Source of the DNA: Planctomycetales bacterium
GTDB lineage: Bacteria > Planctomycetota > Planctomycetia > Pirellulales > Pirellulaceae
Length of the DNA stretch: 33,213 nucleotides
Assembly (NCBI GenBank): GCA_020426625.1
Contig: JAGQPR010000026.1
Location: forward strand, 1-33,213
Reading direction: 5' to 3'
Both the position numbers and the translations under genes were made by a program. This document shows positions 22,266 through 30,673 of this stretch, one piece after another. The number at the start of each line of letters is the position of its first letter. Positions within the stretch are counted from its first letter, which is position 1. The notes under the pieces were generated by a model. It searched no databases, was not told the DNA's origin, and worked only from the letters and a program-made list of their open reading frames with translations.

Positions 22266-23624
22266 GTGTTCCCGCAGAAGTTCATCAGCTCCAGTCACCG
22301 CTTGCTGGCTACAACGGCGATGTCAATTGTCGGCATAGCCGGTTGCGGATCGCTAAGTAGCATCACTGGCGACAATCTGATTTCCAGGCATTCGCCACTT
22401 CCCACGCAGCAGCTTGACTCGGAAACCAGCCCGGAGTTGGCTGGTTCCACGGTTAAAGGAGCCAATGCTCAGGTTGCGCCTGCTGCATACACGGAAGCGA
22501 AAAGTGAAACGCAAACACTCAGAGAGGATTCACCGGCCACAGAATCGGCATATGTCTCCGCCGCAAGCGCACTGTCCTCTGTGGGGTTACCTTTCCGAGG
22601 GGCGTCATGCAATTGCTCAACCCCGGTACCCATGGGCAACGGCTATTCCGCTTCGGGCGATTACTGTGGACAGACCTGCGGGCAATGTGGTGCGGTTTGC
22701 AATGCGCCGGAAGTCGCTCGCAACGCTCAGGAGTACATCTTTGACGGAGGTGATCAGGGGCAACATGCAGTAATCCGCGATGATTGGTCGGCGGCTGGCG
22801 TCGAGCCAACAGATACAATTGCCTACTATGAAACTGTGGGTGGACAAATTTGCGTTCAAGCATCCAATCGCGTACCGATTTATGCTCCGCGATTCGGGTC
22901 TGTTCGCAAGGTAACGGGGCTCGATCTGGCAGCCCATGCCGTTGGTACTCAGCGGATGCTGGCTCCCACTACGCCGCAACGCTTCGAGGAACGCAGCCTA
23001 GCCAGCAGTCTTGTTCTGCCCGTCGCGCCAGCAGGTGAGGCTCAGGTGAATTTGCTGGATGCCTTCAGGGAAAACAAAGCTGGTGTTCCAGTCGATCAGA
23101 TTCTGGAATTGCACCGGATGAGCGAAGCTAGAGTGCCCTTTGAAACGTTTGATTTCTTTCGGACAGGTCGCCTTGAAGAATCCGAGATCGCCGTACTTGG
23201 TCGCATCTTGGCAAGCGCTAGAACTTGGTATGTTCCCGAATCCCTGGGCGTGCTGATCGATGGGCAAGACGTAGCAATTACCCGCGATACCATGTTGGCT
23301 GAAGAGTTCTACGTTTACGAGACCGAAGACAAATGTTCACTGCGGATTTGCAAAGCCGCTTCCCATACGATTGCCGATTCAGGGGACACCGTCAGCTTTA
23401 CCATTAGATTCGACAATATTGGCAGCAAGCCTCTGGGCAACCTAGTGATACTGGATAGCCTTTCCCCCAGACTGGATTATATTGAGGATAGCCAGCAATG
23501 CAGCTTGGAAGCGCGCTTTCTGGCAACCGACAACGAATTGGGGTCAAGACGTCTTCAGTGGGAAATCACTGAGGTCGCCCCCTCTTCGGGCGGGGTGATA
23601 AGCTTTGATTGCCGAGTGCGGTGA
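22266..23624 (+). CDS. Lipoprotein with C-terminal DUF11-type domain
   Basis: From the GTG at 22266 the product is 452 residues with a compact lipoprotein signal: MFPQKFISSSHRL, then LATTAMSIVGIAGC with C27 as lipidation site. Upstream in-frame ATGs at 22176 or 22212 are less likely. A Cys-rich patch lies near residues 115-145 (CNCSTP, then CGQTCGQCGAVC). It is followed by EYIFDGGDQGQHAVIRDDW and SNRVPIYAPRFGSVRKV, a block I recall from other planctomycete surface proteins. The C-terminal 95 residues (SLRICKAASHTIADSGDTVSF, NLVILDSLSPRLDYI) form a DUF11-type immunoglobulin-like repeat typical of cell-surface proteins. It is the third of three consecutive envelope-protein genes. It probably acts at the outer surface or in the proteinaceous wall; a specific function is unknown. 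Confidence 0.85.
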   Translation: MFPQKFISSSHRLLATTAMSIVGIAGCGSLSSITGDNLISRHSPLPTQQLDSETSPELAGSTVKGANAQVAPAAYTEAKSETQTLREDSPATESAYVSAASALSSVGLPFRGASCNCSTPVPMGNGYSASGDYCGQTCGQCGAVCNAPEVARNAQEYIFDGGDQGQHAVIRDDWSAAGVEPTDTIAYYETVGGQICVQASNRVPIYAPRFGSVRKVTGLDLAAHAVGTQRMLAPTTPQRFEERSLASSLVLPVAPAGEAQVNLLDAFRENKAGVPVDQILELHRMSEARVPFETFDFFRTGRLEESEIAVLGRILASARTWYVPESLGVLIDGQDVAITRDTMLAEEFYVYETEDKCSLRICKAASHTIADSGDTVSFTIRFDNIGSKPLGNLVILDSLSPRLDYIEDSQQCSLEARFLATDNELGSRRLQWEITEVAPSSGGVISFDCRVR

Positions 23625-23685
23625 TGGATCCGTTGCGGCCGGAGATTCTTGTGATTTAACCGAGCTGCACGTTTCCCAACCGCCC

Positions 23686-24765
23686 ATGCATTCAACTTCT
23701 CTTAGACGCGATCAGATTCATGGCGCACTTATCGGTGCTGCTGTTGGCGATGCGCTCGGATTTCCTCGCAAAGGCATGGCGCGGCGTGCGGCGCTAGCGA
23801 GATACGGAAGGCGACCATTGCGATTTTCATGGCTGGGGGGGATATACACCCCCGACACGCACTTGATGCTTATGTCAGCCCAAGCCCTACTGAATTCTCG
23901 GTCAGACTTACGCAATTTTCGACGAGCCTATCGTATGCGGTTGAGCTGGTATCCGCTCAGTCTGCCCATAGGTTGTGGATGGGCTACGCTGGGAAGCGCA
24001 CTGAAGTGCTGGCTTGTCCGCCTAAAAATCAATACGGGGGTCAACTCCGAGGACAATGCACCGGGAGCTAGCATTGTGTTCTGCTCATTGGCGATGCACG
24101 GCACAGGTCATCGCATTACCAAGTGGGCGGATGAAACGGTTGTCATTACGCGAAGCAACGTGCAGGCTCGCGATGCAGCAATGGTGCTTGGAGCGCTGGC
24201 GGAAGCTGCTTCTCTAAACAAACCTGAGAAGTTTGACCCCAATGCCGTGCTAGGGGTTTTAATTGAGACCAGCCAATTGGATAAGACGAAGAAGAAACTT
24301 GAGGAACTGAAGCCATTCCTGGAACAGTCTCGTTGTCCGGCTGCAGTCGCTCGACATTTTGGTTGGAGCGATGGTATCAGCAGCAGTTTCAGCAAAACGG
24401 TTGTTATGGCAGCGTACTGTTTCCTCCGCTATCCAACCAACTATCGACGGGCTGTCGAGGCGGCCATTCGGTTAGGTGGTGATACCAGTACGATGGGTGC
24501 CATCGTTGGCGGGCTGGTAGGTGCTCACGCCGGAGTGAAGGCGGTCCCGGGGGAATTGATTAAGAACTTGGGCGGCCTGCCCCACAATCCAGACTGGATC
24601 AAGGATATGGCAGAGCGAATGTCGCATTGGCCGCACGGACCTGACGACTTGCACATGGCACCGGCACTACCCTCGGATGCCCCTGTGCAACTCATTCGCA
24701 ACTTGTACACCGCCCTTGGACTGTTGCTACGAAGGGTATTGCGGCTGTTTTGCAGGTGCGTGTAG
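23686..24765 (+). CDS. ADP-ribosylglycohydrolase-fold protein with altered metal site
   Basis: A 359-residue protein. I chose ATG 23686 because translation from earlier codons runs over the end of the preceding gene and lacks family similarity. The ARH/DraG fold is evident in IHGALIGAAVGDALG (11-25), the block GGIYTPDTHLMLMSAQALL (51-69), the NAPGAS segment and LGGDTSTMGAIVGGLVGA (263-280). In active ADP-ribosyl hydrolases the metal ligands are two consecutive Asp in the first block (T-D-D-T) and two Asp in the last (G-D-T-D-T). Here they read T55-P56-D57-T58 and D266-T267-S268-T269, so half are lost. The family THxDP-like segment also reads ITRSNVQA. It may be an inactive or repurposed member. 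It starts 61 nt after the DUF11 lipoprotein and may be cotranscribed. Confidence 0.85.
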   Translation: MHSTSLRRDQIHGALIGAAVGDALGFPRKGMARRAALARYGRRPLRFSWLGGIYTPDTHLMLMSAQALLNSRSDLRNFRRAYRMRLSWYPLSLPIGCGWATLGSALKCWLVRLKINTGVNSEDNAPGASIVFCSLAMHGTGHRITKWADETVVITRSNVQARDAAMVLGALAEAASLNKPEKFDPNAVLGVLIETSQLDKTKKKLEELKPFLEQSRCPAAVARHFGWSDGISSSFSKTVVMAAYCFLRYPTNYRRAVEAAIRLGGDTSTMGAIVGGLVGAHAGVKAVPGELIKNLGGLPHNPDWIKDMAERMSHWPHGPDDLHMAPALPSDAPVQLIRNLYTALGLLLRRVLRLFCRCV

Positions 24766-24823
24766 CTCGACTAGGTAAATTCCGAGAGAAAGGTACTTGA
24801 TACACAAGTTGCTTCTCCAAACA

Positions 24824-27379
24824 CTACTCGACTGCCTCTCCAAGAAGCTTTTCGTAAATGGCCTTTGCCTCCTGATATTCCGCCAGTGCCACGGGTGATA
24901 GTATTCCAGCGTTTCGATTGAGCTCGCTTTTCATCCGCTCGTAAAAGTACTCAACATCACGACGACGAGGCCGCAGCGGCATGGAATCGACGTCAATGAA
25001 CACGGGATTGGTATGCGCAAACACCAGCTTGCCACCCGGACCGTCTTCGGAGGTTTCAAAGCAGCGCAGGGCCACCCAGCTGGAACCATTCGTGCGTACT
25101 GTATGGTTCAGCTGCATGCGTGTGACGCCTTGCGTATCGACGGTGGTGGTACCGTTAACGGCTGCAACGACCTCTCCATTGCAAATCACTTCCACCTTGG
25201 ACAAAGGGTTCTTGGACTCGATCGTGCCGGTGATAGACACGGAGTTGTCTGAATTGGGCATTCGCCAAGTCGCACCCGGAAATTGACCGTTGAAGCGCAC
25301 ATCCATAAGCGGTCCCTGTGTTACAAAGCTCTGTCCGCGGTTCAGGTGGTCAATCCACGTGTCGTAGCTAAATTGATCTCCGACATGCACGTAAACACGG
25401 CCATAGCCCAAAGGCACAGGGTGCACCCCTGAAGCCGTGCCAGCGGATACTCGCAGCCGATACCCGCAGTTGAGCAGACTGTAATAAGTCTCAAAGCCGA
25501 AATGGGTCCATCCCCGCTCTGTAAATCCCACTGCGTCACGTTCGATTTCCGGCCAGTCGGGCGGCGCGTTTTCGAGTGTCCACCTGGGAAAGCCAAATTG
25601 CGTTTGCCAGTGATGGTTGTTGGACAATTCGAATAGATCAACCTTCATTACCGGCACGATCATCATGGACCAATTCCAGGAGTGCTTGTCCAAATCCAAG
25701 ATCGCAGCTTGACGCCTCGCTTCCTCGGCGATCTTTGCCACAGGCGGAGCAGCCAATTGCAGTGGTTGTTGGTGGTTCAACACAAATACCGCACCCTGCG
25801 TGTGGCGTTTTCCGTCGACCGTGAATATTTCATACTCAGTGTTCAACGGGTAGATCACGTGAGTTGAATCGATGTAAATCGGCGCAGGCTCCAGGTTGGA
25901 TTCACTCTGAGTAGGCGTTTCTCGACTGTCGCGGACCCAATAGTTCAAGGGTAAACAGACATTCAAGTCCTCCGCCAGCATGGCAGTAGGCAGCTCGTCC
26001 ATTCTCCGGTGTACATGGGTGTCTCCGCTATACCAACCCCGATCGGCCATGTTGGCAAAGCGTTCGAGCGGGAGTTCAATTTCTACTCGCGAGCCACCAA
26101 CTTCGACAATCTGTGTTGTCGGCCGATACTCTTTGCCAAGCATAGCAGTCACGCTATAGGTACCGGGAGGAACATCCAATTGGAACCCATCCGCCGAAAG
26201 CGAAGTATGTCGTTCGATGGATGCAGATTGTCCCAGCTGCTTGTCGTAGGTTATTGCCGACCCAGCCACCGCGGTGCTACGGGCAAAGTAGAACTCCTTC
26301 GTTTCTACGTTTTGAACATAGAGCCTGGAGGGTACCAATTCCTTCGAGCCAGCATCGCGAACCTGGCCCACTAGATTTCCTGTCACGTGGTGCAGTGGAT
26401 GTTGTTTCCAACCTGTTGATTCGATCCGAGTCAGCTCTTGTTCGATGTCCGACCCCTCGTAAAACGAAAACCATCCACGCAACCAGCGCGTTTCACCCGG
26501 CGGGCAATCTGGAAACTTGGGGTCGGCGTGCAAGCAGGGGCAATTGGCGTTGCCCCACGTGCGATGGCCTGGGTCCCACGAGCTGATCATCCAGCGTTTT
26601 CTATCTGCGGAATGAACCAGTGCGTATCCGTTCTTGAAGACCTTGTTATCATTCGTTTGCTGCTCAAATCCGGCTGCACCTTTGAGCATGATGCAATTCT
26701 GTACTCGCAGATCGCTGAGCGTAGCAGCGGTCCCATTGGTCAACCACATTTTCATGCGCAGTTGGGATTGCAACGGGATAACTTTGATGCCAATTTCGAT
26801 TCCGTTGGGCAACCTGCGAACCAACGTGAAATTGCCATCTTGCTGTTGCCATTCCAGTTGCTCTAGCGCAATGCGTTGTTTTGTCCAAATCGTATCGATG
26901 TGGGTGTGCGCCAGATAGGTCAGGCCCAAATTGGACCAAACGGCCTCTGGGAAATCCAGCACTGCATAGCTGTCTGCATCCCACGGGCAGAACACGCTCA
27001 GCTTGGTCTCCCGCTGGGGGGCAATCGCCCCGTCCAGAAATCCAATTCTAGGATGCCGTCCGCCGGGATACGGTAGCACCAACATTTTGTCATTCGCACG
27101 AGCGGGACGATTGGCAGCCGTGATTCCAAATTCTGCCAATCGGCGAGGGATTTGCTCTTCGGCGATCCCCGTCACTGCCGCGATTTCGGCCGCCGAATAG
27201 TTGTGATACCAAACCATGTTTTCCAACCAGCCGCGCAGCTCCTGCTCGTTGGCCACTTCGCGGATCTGTCCGCCAGCGACCGGTTGGATATTCAGCGGAT
27301 TGGTTTGGGCGATTGCGCTGCTGGCACTGAGTACCATCGCCAGCGCGCTTTGAAGGAATAGAAATCTACCCAAGGTCAT
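24824..27379 (-). CDS. Secreted CehA/McbA-type PHP-domain metallohydrolase
   Basis: 851 residues from ATG 27379, which begins a good signal peptide (MTLGRFLFLQ, then SALAMVLSASSAIAQ). An in-frame ATG at 27439 would overlap mobA by 26 nt. After the signal is a helical region containing YSAAEIAAVTGIAEEQIPRRL, which looks like a helix-turn-helix, unusual in an exported protein. A middle region of about 300 residues is followed by a carboxypeptidase-regulatory-like beta domain (LVGQVRDAGSKELVPSRLYV and DVPPGTYSVTAMLGKEYRP). The PHP domain then begins with GWYSGDTHVHRRMDE (H455, H457 as metal ligands). CehA relatives hydrolyse esters such as carbaryl; the physiological substrate here is unknown. 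Late motifs include SGVHPVPLGYGRVYVHV and FVTQGPLMDVRFNG. It probably shares a transcript with mobA. Confidence 0.85.
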   Translation of the reverse strand: MTLGRFLFLQSALAMVLSASSAIAQTNPLNIQPVAGGQIREVANEQELRGWLENMVWYHNYSAAEIAAVTGIAEEQIPRRLAEFGITAANRPARANDKMLVLPYPGGRHPRIGFLDGAIAPQRETKLSVFCPWDADSYAVLDFPEAVWSNLGLTYLAHTHIDTIWTKQRIALEQLEWQQQDGNFTLVRRLPNGIEIGIKVIPLQSQLRMKMWLTNGTAATLSDLRVQNCIMLKGAAGFEQQTNDNKVFKNGYALVHSADRKRWMISSWDPGHRTWGNANCPCLHADPKFPDCPPGETRWLRGWFSFYEGSDIEQELTRIESTGWKQHPLHHVTGNLVGQVRDAGSKELVPSRLYVQNVETKEFYFARSTAVAGSAITYDKQLGQSASIERHTSLSADGFQLDVPPGTYSVTAMLGKEYRPTTQIVEVGGSRVEIELPLERFANMADRGWYSGDTHVHRRMDELPTAMLAEDLNVCLPLNYWVRDSRETPTQSESNLEPAPIYIDSTHVIYPLNTEYEIFTVDGKRHTQGAVFVLNHQQPLQLAAPPVAKIAEEARRQAAILDLDKHSWNWSMMIVPVMKVDLFELSNNHHWQTQFGFPRWTLENAPPDWPEIERDAVGFTERGWTHFGFETYYSLLNCGYRLRVSAGTASGVHPVPLGYGRVYVHVGDQFSYDTWIDHLNRGQSFVTQGPLMDVRFNGQFPGATWRMPNSDNSVSITGTIESKNPLSKVEVICNGEVVAAVNGTTTVDTQGVTRMQLNHTVRTNGSSWVALRCFETSEDGPGGKLVFAHTNPVFIDVDSMPLRPRRRDVEYFYERMKSELNRNAGILSPVALAEYQEAKAIYEKLLGEAVE

Positions 27380-27413
27380 GCCCTTTCTGATTGAGTCTAC
27401 CGTCGCTGCACAC

Positions 27414-28040
27414 TTACTGCGCATCATACCTGTTATCAATCAGCAGTTGTTGCAACTCTTCCCGCGTGTTGAAGCTCCATGAGCCTGGGGGACAATCCGC
27501 TTGGACGCAATGACAAGCGGCGTTATCGAGAAGACCGCGCAGAGATCGCCTGCCGCTCGCTAGGCAAGTTTTCACATGGTCTAGCAACAGCGTGTGGTAC
27601 ATTCCTGGTAGAGGATGGAATGCAGAACCATCACGCTCGCGAAATACGGCCGCAACATGGTGCGCAGAGATGGTTTCTGAGAGCTGAACGTACCAATTTG
27701 ATTCCCACCGTAGTTGGTCACAAGCGACCAACAAGATCCAGCCCTGACCCAGCTGGTTTAGCCGATGTTCGAGTGCAGCAGCCAGTCCCGAAACCGGGCC
27801 AGCGCTGTCTTCCTTGTCAATAATCGGCATCAGATCAAGCCATGGAACGACGCACTGCAGCTGGTCGTGTCTGGAGTGGCCGTTGCAGACCAAATGGACG
27901 CGGTGCCCTCCGTTGTTCAGCTGGCGGGCGAGTCGCTGAAGCTGAGGCTGTCCTTGAATTTCGACCAGAGCTTTGTCTCCACCAAACCGAGAGCTTTTAC
28001 CACCCGCAAGTATGTAAGCAGGGCAATTGGCCACCGGCAT
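27414..28040 (-). CDS. mobA: Molybdenum cofactor guanylyltransferase (MobA)
   Basis: A 208-residue cytoplasmic nucleotidyltransferase that attaches GMP to Mo-molybdopterin, giving the MGD cofactor of DMSO-reductase-family enzymes. The GTP-binding signature is AYILAGGKSSRFGGDKALV (residues 8-26). Other family features are IDKEDSAGPVSGLAAAL, the ACDQLRW segment at the metal-binding position (usually CDxP; here the third conserved position is Q-L), and the C-terminal FNTREEL. Length is normal. It lies 34 nt upstream of the metallohydrolase start and 38 nt downstream of the DUF423 gene, on the same strand. No molybdoenzyme is encoded in the window. The ATG at 28040 has no strong ribosome binding site but gives the expected N-terminus. 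Confidence 0.9.
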   Translation of the reverse strand: MPVANCPAYILAGGKSSRFGGDKALVEIQGQPQLQRLARQLNNGGHRVHLVCNGHSRHDQLQCVVPWLDLMPIIDKEDSAGPVSGLAAALEHRLNQLGQGWILLVACDQLRWESNWYVQLSETISAHHVAAVFRERDGSAFHPLPGMYHTLLLDHVKTCLASGRRSLRGLLDNAACHCVQADCPPGSWSFNTREELQQLLIDNRYDAQ

Positions 28041-28078
28041 GGTAGATGTCTCGAGAGAAATTCATTAACGATTCCCGG

Positions 28079-28498
28079 CTATGGCGTCTGTCGCGTGAAC
28101 GCCGCCGATGCAAGTGCCAGCCAACCGACGATAAAACAAAACCCGCCAGCGGGCACAATCGCCCAATGTCCCATCACGCCCAGAAACACCATGCTGTATA
28201 GCCCGCCGCCAAACAATGCTATGCCGCCAACAAAAAACATGCTGGCAAAAAGTTTCCGATTGGCGGGGATGTTCGAACCGTCGCACGCAAGCGCTAACAG
28301 AGCCAAGACGTGCATCATGTGATATCTCACGGCCACTTCGCATTGACCGGCTCGCTTGGTCACCTCGTCCGGCTCAAGGCCCTGCTTGACCAGCAGGTCC
28401 TCAAGTCCGTGCGCTGCGAATGCGCCGACGGTGACGCCCGCCGCGCCCAGGATTCCTACGACCAAAACCAACCATCGCATCGCTTGACTACTTTCCAT
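28079..28498 (-). CDS. DUF423 family membrane protein
   Basis: 140 residues from ATG 28498 (MESSQAMRWLVLVVG). The ATG at 28480 is nearly as good, and an upstream in-frame ATG at 28543 adds an unlikely polar extension. DUF423 signature features: VGILGAAGVTVGAFAAHGLEDLL near the N-terminus, VAVRYHMMHVLALLAL in the middle, and FVGGIALFGGGLYSMVFLG followed by VPAGGFCFIVGWLALA. Four transmembrane helices are predicted. The biochemical function of the family is unknown. It is probably the first gene of a short operon with mobA and the PHP hydrolase, but nothing in the sequence ties the functions together. Confidence 0.88.
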   Translation of the reverse strand: MESSQAMRWLVLVVGILGAAGVTVGAFAAHGLEDLLVKQGLEPDEVTKRAGQCEVAVRYHMMHVLALLALACDGSNIPANRKLFASMFFVGGIALFGGGLYSMVFLGVMGHWAIVPAGGFCFIVGWLALASAAFTRQTP

Positions 28499-28656
28499 CC
28501 GCAGATTCGTGCTGGCCTTCAGAGACGGTAACTGAAGCCCCACTTAGTATATCAAGACCTGGCAGTTAGGTGATGCCAAGTACCACCACATCAGCCTAGG
28601 GCCATAACGGATGATCCCGCAATGCGTGCAAAGAAAAAGCGAGCTTCAGTTGCGAG

Positions 28657-29115
28657 TCACGGTAGATCGATATTGAGCGACTCGCTACCGCTTTCAGGGA
28701 CTTCGATTTCGATACCTGAAGTATCGGGATTTTTATACTTGGCAGGTACCTTGACTTTGGGAGTCAGTTTGACAAAGGTTTCGCGGCCAGCTTCGCCTTC
28801 CATTCTCTCAGCGATAAAGTTGATGGAAACTCGATGTTTTCCTGGAGCCGCCCCGTCACCGGGCTCATTCGTCCCCATGACAAAGCTTCCATCAGCTCCA
28901 CTTTCGGCAGTCGCACCTTGGCGATCCTCGACCGGATGAAAGACCAACTTGTATCCTTCCAGAGGTGTGCCTTGATACGATAGCGTTCCGCTAACCGGCA
29001 CGGTCTTTTCGAGGTCCACTCCTGAACCACAGCCACTCATTGCAAGTGCTATGCAGCAAAACAAAGGAATGACCCTGGACCTGTACGATGCATTGGACAA
29101 GTGGCTCAGGTGCAT
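28657..29115 (-). CDS. Small lipoprotein with transthyretin/carboxypeptidase-regulatory-like beta domain
   Basis: A 152-residue lipoprotein. The signal ends in the lipobox AMSGC with C29 as lipidated residue. The mature protein is a single beta-sandwich of the type found beside DUF1559 genes in planctomycetes: VPVSGTLSYQGTPLEGYKLVF, then ATAESGADGSFVMGT and PGKHRVSINF, then VPAKYKNPDTSGIEIEV near the C-terminus. The phrase VPAKYxNPxTSG is a recognisable end of this family. It lies 68 nt downstream of the DUF1559 gene on the same strand, the usual pairing, so the two products probably work at the same envelope location. Function is unknown. Confidence 0.88.
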   Translation of the reverse strand: MHLSHLSNASYRSRVIPLFCCIALAMSGCGSGVDLEKTVPVSGTLSYQGTPLEGYKLVFHPVEDRQGATAESGADGSFVMGTNEPGDGAAPGKHRVSINFIAERMEGEAGRETFVKLTPKVKVPAKYKNPDTSGIEIEVPESGSESLNIDLP

Positions 29116-29183
29116 AGTGTTTCTCGTTTCTATCGGAATTCAACTGTATCAAGGCAAATCAAAAAAGTTGCTCGGGGTAACTC

Positions 29184-30134
29184 TTATTCCGGCAGAGTGA
29201 CTGCTTCGCCACCGTTGATTGACCCGAGCGCCTTCCAGGTTACTAGATCGATTGAATCGGATATGAACGTGATCGAACCGTCACCACGGGCCAAATTGAC
29301 TCCGCCGGTATGGAAGCCTCGCGCAGCCAAATGTCCGTTGCTGATACCAGCGCAATCTCGATACCGAGAATTGGGACTGAGTGTATGATTGTAGAACGTG
29401 GCTACGGTCAGACCACGATAGTATTGCAAGCCACGATAGGACCAGGCAGAGGTGGCGGGATTGTCGCAAACCGCCACGTCGTAGGTCACACGGTTGGTTG
29501 CGTTCCAATCGGCATCCGGGACATTGGTAGCGACCGCATAGTACTCGATATCGCCTCGCGGTATTACGCGCAACGAGCTGCCTGATCCAGGGTGGGGACC
29601 TCGTCGAATTTCACTAAACAAAGCGGAGTTGGACATGCCATCCGTAAATTGGCCAAACGTTACTGCCGAGTTGCGATAAAACGGACCAGTCCTGTTGGAA
29701 TAGGACGCATCGATACCCATATTCTGCATGTAATCTCCATGCCCTGCCCACGTGAAGCCAGCGCGAGATGGAGCCGACGGACAGATGAAGTAGGGGATCG
29801 TCTGTCTGATTGCGGCGGAATTCCGCGTGCTGCCGTTGAGGCTGTAGCTAAAGTCAAACAGGTTAAAAAGATTGCTACCTTCCAGGAACGGCAACATCAC
29901 CGTGTGGGGTGTAGCGTCGTTGACGAGAAAACTCCCCGCTGGCAGCTTCTTGTACGCCGATTCATAGTTATGGATCGACAAGGCCATCTGTTTCAGGTTG
30001 TTTGTGCATTGCATGCGACGGGCTGCTTCTCGAGCGGCTTGTACCGCAGGCAGGAGCAGTCCAACGAGTATGCCGATGATCGCAATGACCACTAACAATT
30101 CCACCAAAGTAAAACCTAAATTCTTACTTCTCAT
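29184..30134 (-). CDS. DUF1559 protein with prepilin-type N-terminus (H-x9-DG family)
   Basis: 316 residues from ATG 30134, chosen because AGGAG lies 5 nt upstream and because it gives the classical type-IV pilin-like start [20 protein letters not shown]. Cleavage is expected after G7, with F8 methylated and E12 as the +5 Glu. The earlier in-frame ATG at 30188 adds 18 residues that would block this signal. After the long helix ([21 protein letters not shown]) is the DUF1559 body, ending with [20 protein letters not shown] and the DG of the H-x9-DG motif. DUF1559 proteins are very numerous in planctomycetes and are pseudopilin-like. They are probably secreted or assembled by a type II/IV-type system. 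The lipoprotein gene follows directly. Confidence 0.95.
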   Translation of the reverse strand: MRSKNLGFTLVELLVVIAIIGILVGLLLPAVQAAREAARRMQCTNNLKQMALSIHNYESAYKKLPAGSFLVNDATPHTVMLPFLEGSNLFNLFDFSYSLNGSTRNSAAIRQTIPYFICPSAPSRAGFTWAGHGDYMQNMGIDASYSNRTGPFYRNSAVTFGQFTDGMSNSALFSEIRRGPHPGSGSSLRVIPRGDIEYYAVATNVPDADWNATNRVTYDVAVCDNPATSAWSYRGLQYYRGLTVATFYNHTLSPNSRYRDCAGISNGHLAARGFHTGGVNLARGDGSITFISDSIDLVTWKALGSINGGEAVTLPE

Positions 30135-30139
30135 GCTCG

Positions 30140-30144
30140 CTCCT
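30140..30144 (-). promoter_or_regulatory. Ribosome binding site for the DUF1559 gene
   Basis: AGGAG on the minus strand lies 5 nt before the ATG at 30134 and decides this start over 30188. Confidence 0.8.
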
Positions 30145-30620
30145 AAATCGAAAACAACATGCAAAGAATACCCAAACGGCAAACTCACCGTTCGCTACGT
30201 TTGACGAGGACCGCTGAGGTACGCTAACCACAACACGGGAGACTTTCAACTGGGGAATGCCGAATGCGTCTAGTTAGTGTGCCACAGGGTGCAACTTACA
30301 GTTCAGTGTTTACTGTGGTGATCCACGCCACTAGCGAACAAGTCGACAAAACTGAACCAAGTGCAACGAATTGCACAATGAACAGTAACCGGACGATAAC
30401 CTGTCGTCGAGGGATATCAGGGTGCCACAAGGGCGCTGATGAAAGTTGGATGAAATGCTCCACTTTCCTTAAGTTTTCATCGCCAGCTGGATTTATTACA
30501 CGAAGAGCAGGCGTCAAAAAAGTTTTGTTAAATTTCCGACAGATTGGCCTGCTGCTTAGACAGGAGGTTGCCAACGGAGCGGGTTTCTCAGTGCGACCCA
30601 GCTGATCGCCTTCCGCCTGA

Positions 30621-30645
30621 GCGTGGCAAAACGCTTTTGCGACGC
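30621..30645 (-). terminator. Hairpin downstream of the M32 gene
   Basis: GCGT and ACGC (30621-30624, 30642-30645) enclose, across a one-base mismatch, a perfect GCAAAA-CGC-TTTTGC hairpin (30626-30640). It lies about 29 nt past the M32 stop codon on the minus strand. No U-tract follows, so it is only a probable terminator. Confidence 0.5.
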
Positions 30646-30673
30646 GCCGAAACGGAGCCAATCGTGAAGTCGA

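Larger units (their letters stand above)
30135..30673. other. 539-nt intergenic region
   Basis: It is the upstream region of the DUF1559 gene and the 3' region of the M32 carboxypeptidase gene. It holds the DUF1559 ribosome binding site and the hairpin at 30621-30645. No gene seen; ORFs here have no convincing composition. Confidence 0.55.
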
